A stretch of DNA of 64,000 bases from Coleophoma eucalyptorum (taxonomy: Eukaryota > Ascomycota > Leotiomycetes > Helotiales > Dermateaceae). The DNA lies in the NCBI GenBank assembly GCA_026120035.1, contig JALRME010000017.1, positions 372,001 to 436,000 of the forward strand, given 5' to 3'. Position numbers and translations under genes: made by a program. Under the pieces are notes generated by a model. That model was not told the origin of the DNA, did no database searches, and saw nothing but the letters and a program-made list of their open reading frames with translations. Shown here piece after piece: positions 56,068-64,000 of the stretch; positions within the stretch are counted from its first letter, which is position 1; each line of letters opens with the position of its first letter.

Positions 56068-58311
56068 TCATAGAATATCATCGATTGATCGAATGATGGG
56101 CGCCTCTCCTTTTGTAGGTGGACTTCTCGGGTCCTCCACCGCTGGTGGAGAAGGGGCTTCATCTGAGAATATGTTGCGTGGAAACTCCATCTGGCGAGGA
56201 GAGAAGAGCCCGGGAGTCGGTGGGACCGCTTGGACAGTCGGGACTGTGAATGGTCGTGAAAAGTGAAATGTCTGTTGCAGAGAATGACTGGTCATTTCTG
56301 TGAGTCGAGGTGACATCAAGCCCGATTCCCAACTTTCAGCAGCTGCTGGCTCCGGCTTAGAAATCATAGGTATGGAACTGAAACCAAAATCGAAACTGCC
56401 TCTTCGGCGAGTTGATTGGGTCCCGGGAGCATTCTCTGTGCTAACTGGAGGTGTTGAAGCATTAGGTGTTGAATTTCCTCTGGCGCGTGAAGGAGTTGGT
56501 GGTGCTTCTGACAACAAGGAATCTGCTGAAAGAGTGGGGCGATGTACCGGCTTTTTGGCTGCAAGCCTCTCTGCCTTCTTCTGATCGACAATTTTCTTAA
56601 AGTCGTTTAAACAGAATAATAGAGACATGTTTGGATTAACCCATTCAGATCTGGCCTTGGCGAAATCACGTGCCTTGTCTGAACTCCAGTCTGGGTTCTT
56701 GTACATGATATAGGCTATGATTAGAGTCGCTGATCGACTAGCTCCTTGTTGGCAGTGGACAAGGACTTTCTTGCCCTCTTTGACACGGGCATCAATTCGC
56801 TCGCAAAGGCCCCAGAGTTGATCGGTAATGTTCGTATTATGGTCCCATGGTAGATGAAAGTATTCAGGGCGTCGGTCCATTGGTTTGGGTGTTGTGGGGG
56901 TCTCAGGTCCCGAATCTTCTGGTTGAACCTCGAAAGCGGTCTTAAAAGAGAAGGTTGATAGAGCGGTATCTGGAGTTGGCATGGTGGTTGGTGACTGTGC
57001 TTCTCGAGCTTCATCCGCAACCTGAAAGGGATTTTTAACCTCTCGGGCTACGTTAAAGACTACATCAAATTTAATGGCATCCTCCAATTTTGGTTCCGAG
57101 AAGAGGTGTACGTTTGGGTCATGCATCAAAATTGGTCCATCAGGGTAGCCATCTGACTTGTCATCTTCAACAAAACGACGGCGATCAAATTCGTCCCCTC
57201 CAACGTCTACCCCGGCAACTCTTGTGGCCATTTGAACTCCAGAAGATTCATGGTCCGTATCTTCATGAATAGTTGATGTCATGCCCAGACGCGAATTCCC
57301 TCTATCACCACCCAAGGTCATACCTCCCTTTGGTCCAAACGATGGCGTACATATCATTTGTGGTGAAGACATGGAATGCTTCAGACTTCGACGTTGGTGA
57401 AGCCCAGGAGACGCTAGGTTACCTGCCAGTCCTAATGGTGCTGGTGCCAAGAAATTCTTATTCGCCGCGCCAGTATTAAGGCTCAATAAACTTGGCTTCC
57501 TTCTAGCTTGTGGTGTTGGTGGTTTAATGAATGAAGGTGATGGGGACGAGGGTTCTGATGTCTGCGAGAGAGAATCGGCACTTGAGTTGAGGTTTAAAGC
57601 AAGACTCTTCGGGTTTTTCCATCTTCTGGGTGAAGGAGAGGTCATCGGTCGTTCTGTAGTCGCTGGGGGTCGAATAGTTGTGGTACTATCAGACATCTTG
57701 AGGTTGGTAAACTGGTCAAGGTTAAATGAGGTTGATACGAAGGATGATAATGGCACAAGCGTAATGGGAGACTCCGGCGACGAACTGGGAGAAGGGTCCG
57801 ACAAAGAACATGAATCCACAGTAGATATCGTTGTAGTGGGTGATGATTCCGTAGAATCAGAAGCATGTGCCAGAGAGCTTTCGCGATATTGAAGAGACTG
57901 CGACTGTGCTGGAGAGTTGCTTGATTCATCACTTGTTTGCTGTGCCGGGGGCTGTGCGATTGGAGGCGTGTTGGTTTGTGAGCTAGAATATGATGTCGGT
58001 CCTGCGAGCCTCATACTAGGCGCCTCCAAGGCCTCGCGCTCCTGGGGCTTTGAGTCCATGCCGTAAACAGACATGAAGGAAGGTATATGGTTCTCATAAT
58101 TTCGTGGACCAGATGCTGACGGCATTTTAGAATAGCGGCCAGAAGGAGATTGCCGCCGCTTGGATGCTTGCGCCTGCACCAGCTGCCCGTCAGTGTATCG
58201 GTCTGTCTCGATTGAGCAGCCACGTTCTATGCTCAGCGTATGCGAGTGTGCTGGAAAAGATCTCTTCAAAGTTGGCCCGTTAGCAGACTGTAGACTTGAG
58301 AGCGGAGCCAT
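56068..58311 (-). CDS. Dual-specificity protein phosphatase (MAPK-phosphatase-like, Msg5 type)
   Basis: Intronless, 747 residues. Catalytic domain from ~395 to 570: FDVVFNVAREVKNPF, YFHLPWDHNTNI with the general-acid Asp, ERIDARVKEGKKVLVHCQQGASRSATL with nucleophile Cys520 (HCxxGxxRS), AYIMYKNPDWSSDKA and VNPNMSLLFCLNDFK. An insert of ~50 residues (QSPTTMPTPDTALSTFSFKT...) splits the phosphatase fold before the acid loop. The long N-terminus is Ser/Pro-rich and has RRKPSLLSLNTG (~270), resembling a basic-hydrophobic MAPK docking motif, and many SP/TP sites. The C-terminus is also Ser/Pro-rich. Yeast Msg5 inactivates Fus3 and Slt2 kinases; pathway choice here is inference. N-terminal Met at 58311 is the first in frame. 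Confidence 0.9.
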   Translation of the reverse strand: MAPLSSLQSANGPTLKRSFPAHSHTLSIERGCSIETDRYTDGQLVQAQASKRRQSPSGRYSKMPSASGPRNYENHIPSFMSVYGMDSKPQEREALEAPSMRLAGPTSYSSSQTNTPPIAQPPAQQTSDESSNSPAQSQSLQYRESSLAHASDSTESSPTTTISTVDSCSLSDPSPSSSPESPITLVPLSSFVSTSFNLDQFTNLKMSDSTTTIRPPATTERPMTSPSPRRWKNPKSLALNLNSSADSLSQTSEPSSPSPSFIKPPTPQARRKPSLLSLNTGAANKNFLAPAPLGLAGNLASPGLHQRRSLKHSMSSPQMICTPSFGPKGGMTLGGDRGNSRLGMTSTIHEDTDHESSGVQMATRVAGVDVGGDEFDRRRFVEDDKSDGYPDGPILMHDPNVHLFSEPKLEDAIKFDVVFNVAREVKNPFQVADEAREAQSPTTMPTPDTALSTFSFKTAFEVQPEDSGPETPTTPKPMDRRPEYFHLPWDHNTNITDQLWGLCERIDARVKEGKKVLVHCQQGASRSATLIIAYIMYKNPDWSSDKARDFAKARSEWVNPNMSLLFCLNDFKKIVDQKKAERLAAKKPVHRPTLSADSLLSEAPPTPSRARGNSTPNASTPPVSTENAPGTQSTRRRGSFDFGFSSIPMISKPEPAAAESWESGLMSPRLTEMTSHSLQQTFHFSRPFTVPTVQAVPPTPGLFSPRQMEFPRNIFSDEAPSPPAVEDPRSPPTKGEAPIIRSIDDIL

Positions 58312-59154
58312 AACGTATTATTGTTGTGAAAGCAGAGTAGGAAGTCCCGTGTAACAATGATACATGATCTGCGCGCAACAATAAAGGACAGGAGACTAGC
58401 GATACGGCCGGTTGGTTCGAGCCGCGACAAGTGTATAGATTCTCCTGGGAAAGGATAGAGACGAAGACGGACGAGAATGGAAAAGAGTATGTACCAGGTT
58501 GTATACAAACAGCTCGAGGTAGGCAGATTCGCGAGAGGCTGAGTTGAGTTGGATGAAGTATTATGATCCACACTGTTGCTGCGGATGTCGTTCGAGGCTG
58601 GAGAGCCGGGTGAGAAGTGAATGGGTAAGGGAAGTGAAATTACAGCCGCGAAAGAATGTCCGGAACCGGTTCAGACAAAAGTAAGAAGACCACGAAGCCG
58701 AATCTGCGACAATTCAGGGCAAGAAAGGGCGTCCAGGTGAGGGGGCGTTGGGCGTCGTGATCGCCGAGAATGCTGCAATACGCAGCTGCGATGTCTAGAA
58801 CTCGAAGAACTCAACGAAGTGAGGACTTTGAGGGTGAGGATCTTGCAGGTGAGAGTTGAAGCGGGACTCGAAAGGATACTAGGGTAATATCTGTACCCGT
58901 CTTGTCAGCGGAAAGTCCCTCCTGATTTGTTATGTCCAAAAATAGGTGCCTTCGCGGCGCTTTCAGGGCCAATCAGGCGCAGTCAAAGGAATACGTACAG
59001 AGGGAAATGCAAAAGAAAAGAGCGTGTCCAGCAGGTGAAGCTGGAATGATTCGCTGGCAGAAACAAAGAGTGGCTTGACTGTTCGCTGCTTCCAACGAAG
59101 GCCACGAGAAGGCGGGAATAAGTATGTTTGCGGATTGTTCGCTCGTCCACACAG

Positions 59155-59213
59155 CAAACACAACACACACAACACGACACAACACAATACACACAGCTCA
59201 GCTCAGCTCAACA
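59155..59213. repeat. CAACA/CACA-rich simple sequence with GCTCA triplicate
   Basis: Degenerate CACAACACAC text ending in three GCTCA units. A related ACACAACACAGCA patch recurs at ~62752-62788. Low complexity explains several overlapping ORFs here. Confidence 0.7.
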
Positions 59214-60946
59214 CAACTCGACTCCGCAGAGGACCGTGTCCGACGAGAAGTTCTTGACCAGTACCGTAGATTGTCCAACCCGGTTTCAATGCACAGAAGA
59301 AGGCTCTCTTTCACCAAGATCCGTCGTGCGCGTGCTGTGGACTGAGAGATTGCTCGACGGAAATGCTCAAGTGCGGCTCGGTCGCGAAGTGGCAGGGAAC
59401 AACGGTATGTACCGGGCGGACTCGAAGGAGATGGCGTAGGCGACGAGAAGAACAGAAGGATCGGGAAGAGAAGTGGTTATATGATCAGGACAGCATCCTT
59501 TAGCGTGGGAAGAGAAGAGATGTAAGGGAAATCACAACAGACGCAGGAGGAAATCCATGAAGAGTTCGATCTCAAAAGAATTGGCTTGGAGGCTCATGGA
59601 GAAGCCAAGGCATGGATGTGAAGGCCTGAAACAGCTCTACACAGCATTAGCGGCAATTTAATCCCAGCTCGCTAGCGTCCTTTCGTCTCGTGGACGTGAA
59701 CGAGCACACGAGAGACTGCTCCAACGCTAACCGGGGCAACCCAGACACCTTTTGTCAAATGATTACGGAGTCGTGATTCTGGACTGTCTGCATTTGGCCC
59801 TCCGTTGCTCTGGTTGCCATCGACCTGTCTATCCTTTCCCTCTCCATCGCCCGGCCTGCGCGCTTCACCTCGACCTCGCTCTGGCATGTTGGCTCCTCTG
59901 CGCTCTGTCTCCCGTCTCTTCAGCCAGAACAGCGCTGTCGTTCACCCGGCTCCCCACCGTTGCCTCGGTATTCGCATTCGCATGTTTCATAACACTGAGT
60001 AAGCGGGGAGTTCTCTCACCACCGTACATGATATCATTTAGATGACGCATCAAGTCTAGTTGAGGGCGAATTCGTATCTCCTTCGTCTGATGTAGGAAAT
60101 AAGCTGCTGGTCACAGCTTCGCAACTACGTACTCGCACTGTTAAAAACACATGGGCCTACTCGTTGCCTGGCCTGGCCGCTGCGTCCAGAGCTTGGATAC
60201 TTTGTCCTCAGCCGTCTATTTTAAGCTCTGTTCAACCAAGCTGTTGGTAACATGACAAGCAGCGAGCGCTTTTGGCATTCGAATAGAGTAGAGCACAGAT
60301 CCCATTTGTTTCTGGAGGTGGACGACGACGACAGCGGAGTGGAGGGGCAGTTGACCGACCGTAGGCTGATCTATTCGACGAGTTTGACACCGGTCTACTC
60401 ATCACCATCATGGCTATGCTATGCTATGCTTTGCGGTTACGTTCTGAATTTAGTCACGAGCATTGAGACCACGTTTGCAGTATCCTTCGTGTGGTGTGGA
60501 CAAAATTTAAGTCGACAACGGAAGCGTCATGACTGTGTTCCTCCTAAGACAGCATCCACAGTGTATTTTCTTTCTGTGAGCTCCTCCGAACGAAAAATAA
60601 ATGAAAAATCTTGACAGGTTAAGAAAACGGCCTCGGTTCGCGATAAGAATCCTTTCCATTTCAACTCAGGCATCCTCGCAATGCCACATTTTGCTTCCAA
60701 ATCGAGGTATGGAGACGGTGGGGCCTTTTTTTTCTCGTTTTGTAAAACTAGCATCATCCCTCCAATCCATATGTCATGTCAGATGTTAAAGCGCGAAGCG
60801 TACGACGTAGTCCTTTACTTCTCTTGTTCAATTTTTCTATGATGAGTAGGTAGGTTTGGTGTGAGACTTGTTACTATTTGAGCTTTCCTCTGACAATATT
60901 TGCTGTAACCAGTTTTGGTTGTACTCACCACTAATTAGTCTGGCAT

Positions 60947-61385
60947 ATGGGTGAAAGAAGAAGAAGGCTAATATATGGCTACATAAGACCTAATGAGCAA
61001 TATGCAATTATCTTAAGGCTGGTAAGGTTCATACGCTCGGTTGGAATTTCCAAAACTCTTCGTTTCCCCGGCATATTATTGAAACATGAGTACTTTACAG
61101 GAACCATGAGGTGTAGCAACAGCTCCAATTCGGGAAATGAGATTGACGAATCGTTGGAGATTGGGAGAATAAGGTACGTAGCCATCACTGTTCCCCTCAG
61201 CCTAGATCCTATGGCCAATGCTTTACTTTAGTCACGACTTCAAAAGCCACTTCTATATTTACCCAATCCGTCAGGAAGACATTGCACGCGATCTGAACGA
61301 TCAGGATTATTACCTTCCTGACTCTTATAACAAGAGCGCCATCCTGGTCATGACTCAGCCGTATATCTGGATGTACAAAACCTAG
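60947..61385 (+). CDS. Weak candidate for a small two-exon protein or gene relic
   Basis: Exons 60947-61173 and 61232-61385, intron 58 nt (ATAAG|GTACGT...TACTTTAG), phases compatible, 126 residues ending in TAG. The second exon is a clean open stretch rich in Tyr, Asp and Ile (SHFYIYPIRQEDIARDLND, then YYLPDSYNKSAILVMTQ) that looks like folded protein and not like the surrounding text. The first exon is basic and less convincing; a start at the Met at 61108 is equally possible. No family recognised. It may be a remnant of a larger gene. Confidence 0.3.
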
Positions 61386-63522
61386 ACGTTAACAGGCACC
61401 TCTATGCTATAACAAGCTGTAATCATCTTAAGCAAACCCAATTTAGATGTGCAATTTCTGTCGAAGTCTTAATCGAGATATTGACACGCATATCGAGGTT
61501 TGAGGCTCCTCGAGGTTTTATGTCGGCAAAGGAGTCTTCATGAGAGACTGTTCCTATGCACGTACTTTTGGAAGCCCTCTCCTATAGTTTGGAGATTTCT
61601 TGTGCCCCTGGTGGCTTTGCGCTTTTGTTTGGCATAGTACAGACAAGGACTCTGAGGAATCCTCAATAGTGAACTCTTTTCAGTGACTATTATCTCGTTA
61701 GGTAGTTGAGGAGTTCCAGGCGCAGTAATGAACCTATTCTCGTCAAGGTCAATTTCAGTGGCAATCCCAACCCCTAACTAGTCAAACCAGAGCCATTGCT
61801 GAGTCCTCCCCCTTTTTAAGTTTCAACGCCACCGAAAAACCATTAATCCAGTAAAACGCCTTTATAAACTTTCCGATCGCCTGCACGGCCTCTTGTAGTG
61901 ATAGAGGACAGGAGCAGCCACTTTACTGGAGTCATCACACGAACAATCGCCAACGACGTTACAAGACTTTATATTTGGAAATGAGTAATCTCAAGGCGAG
62001 TCCCCAAGAATTGCAAGACCACCAACCATACCGAGGTTCATAGATGCAGGCTCTACGATGAAATCATATGAGAGAAAGTGATAGGAGGAGAAGGAAAGAG
62101 GCACCATCCGTGCCCTTGCAATCGCAATAAAACTCCGAGGCTGAATTGTCGTTGGCAAACTTTAAAGTGACCTCGAAATTCAGACAATCTCTGACAAAAG
62201 CCTCATCGTAGTAGTGCGATGGTTGGCATTCCATACGGCTACAGTATCCGACTGGTTGTCAGACGGGGCCAATAAGTACTTGATGCGAAGGCATCTCAGC
62301 CTCGTGCTTGAGATTGAGATTGAGTTTGGAAGAAAAAGGGGCGGGAAATGTAGCAAAAAGAAATGAGCCAAAAACGAAAAAAAGAAAAGACTAAAAGACT
62401 TGTCAAAAGCTGGTGCCCTCCTTGTGGCGTCTTGTGAAACAAGCGTCTCTCTGCCGTCCAACAAGAGGCTACACATCTAGTGTACAGTAACTTCTGTTTG
62501 CTTGTGACCGATCTGGTTCGTACAGAGATCCGAGAGTCCCCTGATTCTGTGGAGCTGGCAACGCTAAGATATCAGACGCGTCAAGCGGTCTGGCCTGTCG
62601 CGGCGTGGGCAGCATCAGAAGAGATCGCATACCGATGTGCGCTCAACTTGCAGCAGCGGTGGAAAAGCAATCAGCTTATAATCTGCAGCCAGGCAGGGCA
62701 AGTGAAAACAGAGCTGGCGAGAGCCGGTGTTGAACCATGGCCCATCCCGAACAGCACAACACAACACAGCATAGCACAACTCGAAACACAAAATAACAGC
62801 ACCGCAAGAGGATCGGAATGATTGCTCGCATCCCTGAGATAACGCAGCCGTATTCGAACGCCATGCTCGGCGCTCGTGCTGATCCCGCCGCTCGCTTAGG
62901 GGATGTGTTCCTTCTGAAGCCCGAGTGCAAGTACTTAATTTCCGCTCGGCTGCCTTGCACAGTTGTTGTACTTGTACCTCGTACCTGTACTACTACTGCT
63001 ACTGTACAACTACTCCCTCTAGCTGCGAGCTTGCGATGCATCTCCTCCCGTGCTGCATCTCGAGAGTCTCTCCCACGACGTTTGCACTCGCAGCTTTGGT
63101 TCATGATATGACTACTCCGCGCAGCGACCTGATCTATGGTTCTCCGCTTCCTGTATGGTATGAAAATAGGATTGTAATCGTCGATGGCACTTCTCGCCAG
63201 ACCCTGGGAGATGGTATAATGGCGTCTCCGGGTCGCTCTGTGCCATCGTCTATTCCTGAGTCTGGATGAATAATGCACGACTGAGTGAGTTGGCACATCT
63301 GAAGGTCGCTTTGACATGACCCTTGCACTCGCTGCCCTTCTTTGCGTGATCTTCTTCGTTGGCCTTGAAGTTATCGTCCCGCGGTTCGTCTCCACTCTGT
63401 TTTTAACAAAAAGGAATCAACTTTTTGAAACTGCTACATAACTGTGGTTGAGAACGCTTCATCGATGCTGTAAGCCTCGTGCGCCCGATGTAATTAGCGT
63501 GTCTTTCGCGTCACTAGACATT

Positions 63523-64000
63523 ATGTCCAGAACTATTAACACGACCGTGACAACGACGTCGACTTCCATCGACCGAGATTTGCACAGTCCGTCAAAACTT
63601 CCCAGTTACCGCTTTATCGATGCCAGACTGCCCAACATAGCGAAACAAGCAGGCTTCGAGACCCAGCAGCCCTCGCCCAGCACCAACAAGACCGCGACGT
63701 CGCGACAACTCAGCAACAGTATTCGAAGATCACAGGGGCTACCCTTTATATACGATTCAGGGCTGCCATCTTCGCCGTCCCTCACCCCTTGCATTAAATC
63801 GCCAACAAGCCGGAACCCTGCTTCAAGCTTCATGTCTAACGGCAACACAAGAAATTGGGTCGAAGAACACTCGATCGCAGTTCCTTCCCACACAATCAAC
63901 CCTACGTCTTCGGCACCGCGCAGAGTCGTCTCGCTCACGATCGATGACAAGAAAGTCTCGAGTCCGAAGATATCCCCCATCCGACAGTTCAAGCCATCTC
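63523..64000 (+). CDS. 5' end of an unrecognised Ser/Thr/Pro-rich protein, cut by the right edge
   Basis: Open from ATG at 63523 to the window end without a stop: 159 codons, no intron signal needed. Sequence is Ser/Thr/Asn/Arg-rich and probably disordered: MSRTINTTVTTTSTS at the start, then SYRFIDARLPNIAKQAG, SQGLPFIYDSGLPSSPSLTP and RRVVSLTIDDKKVSSPKISP. Several SP/TP sites suggest regulation by proline-directed kinases. No catalytic or binding domain is in this part, so function cannot be stated. The antisense ORF in this stretch is a shadow. Confidence 0.65.
   Translation, partial: MSRTINTTVTTTSTSIDRDLHSPSKLPSYRFIDARLPNIAKQAGFETQQPSPSTNKTATSRQLSNSIRRSQGLPFIYDSGLPSSPSLTPCIKSPTSRNPASSFMSNGNTRNWVEEHSIAVPSHTINPTSSAPRRVVSLTIDDKKVSSPKISPIRQFKPS

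Larger units (their letters stand above)
58312..63522. other. 5.2-kb gene-poor region between divergent genes
   Basis: Holds the promoter of the phosphatase gene, one weak two-exon candidate at 60947-61385 and simple-sequence patches. All other ORFs are short, overlap on both strands and lack domains. No transposase, reverse transcriptase, tRNA or rRNA recognised. Confidence 0.55.

Noticed and set aside
58405..58430. GGTTCGAGCC text resembling a tRNA B box
   Set aside because: No cloverleaf could be drawn around it on either strand.
59672..60053. Short ORFs on both strands near 59.7-60.0 kb
   Set aside because: Cys/Leu/Ser-rich chance ORFs in non-coding sequence; no family resemblance.
62676..63395. 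239-codon minus-strand ORF
   Set aside because: Arg/Thr/Ser-rich at one end and Cys/Val/Leu low complexity at the other, no domain, and similar-sized ORFs on the opposite strand.

Overview
The window is nuclear DNA of a filamentous ascomycete (Pezizomycotina). Evidence: many short spliceosomal introns (mostly 45-70 nt, GTRWGT donors, CTRAY-type branch sites, YAG acceptors), pyrimidine-rich leaders before start codons, a PacC pH regulator with the three-finger domain seen in filamentous fungi, and a Ppo-type fatty-acid dioxygenase fused to a P450. Gene content would suit Leotiomycetes (Helotiales), but that is inference from gene style only. All exon structures below were built by eye from splice signals, reading phase and family conservation; no transcript data were available.

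Left part (1-25 kb): housekeeping and regulatory genes with large gaps. An ING-family chromatin protein runs off the left edge. It is followed by a multi-spanning membrane protein of unknown function, a one-finger C2H2 regulator with a long repeat-rich leader, a 5.8-kb gap, a small PAR32/DUF3602-type protein, a GFA/CENP-V-fold zinc enzyme, and a 3.3-kb gap that serves as the pacC promoter and carries eleven GCCAAG sites (the PacC target). Then come pacC, a SnoaL/NTF2-like protein, the ribosome-assembly factor Rlp24, the mitochondrial import J-protein Pam18/Tim14 and a proline-rich WW-domain protein.

Middle part (26.8-41 kb): accessory metabolism. A 12-exon Ppo fatty-acid dioxygenase-P450 is head-to-head with an epoxide hydrolase across a 1.4-kb shared promoter. 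Next are a membrane-anchored alpha/beta hydrolase, a PLP aminotransferase and an MFS drug:proton antiporter. This block could be a small oxylipin gene cluster: fatty-acid oxygenation, epoxide hydrolysis, ester hydrolysis and export. Two oddities stand out here: the Ppo I-helix has Thr where characterised diol synthases have Asn, and the second intron of the epoxide hydrolase starts with GA instead of GT, exactly at the catalytic nucleophile.

Right part (42-64 kb): housekeeping again. There is an Rcm1/NSUN5 rRNA m5C methyltransferase, an aftiphilin-like protein with DFGDF-type motifs, a TBC1D5-like Rab GAP (with a GC-AG intron), a three-KH RNA-binding protein, the Hut1 UDP-galactose transporter and a MAPK-phosphatase-like dual-specificity phosphatase. 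A 5.2-kb gap follows with one weak two-exon candidate, then the start of an unrecognised gene cut by the right edge. No tRNA, rRNA, transposon, CRISPR or plasmid feature could be supported.
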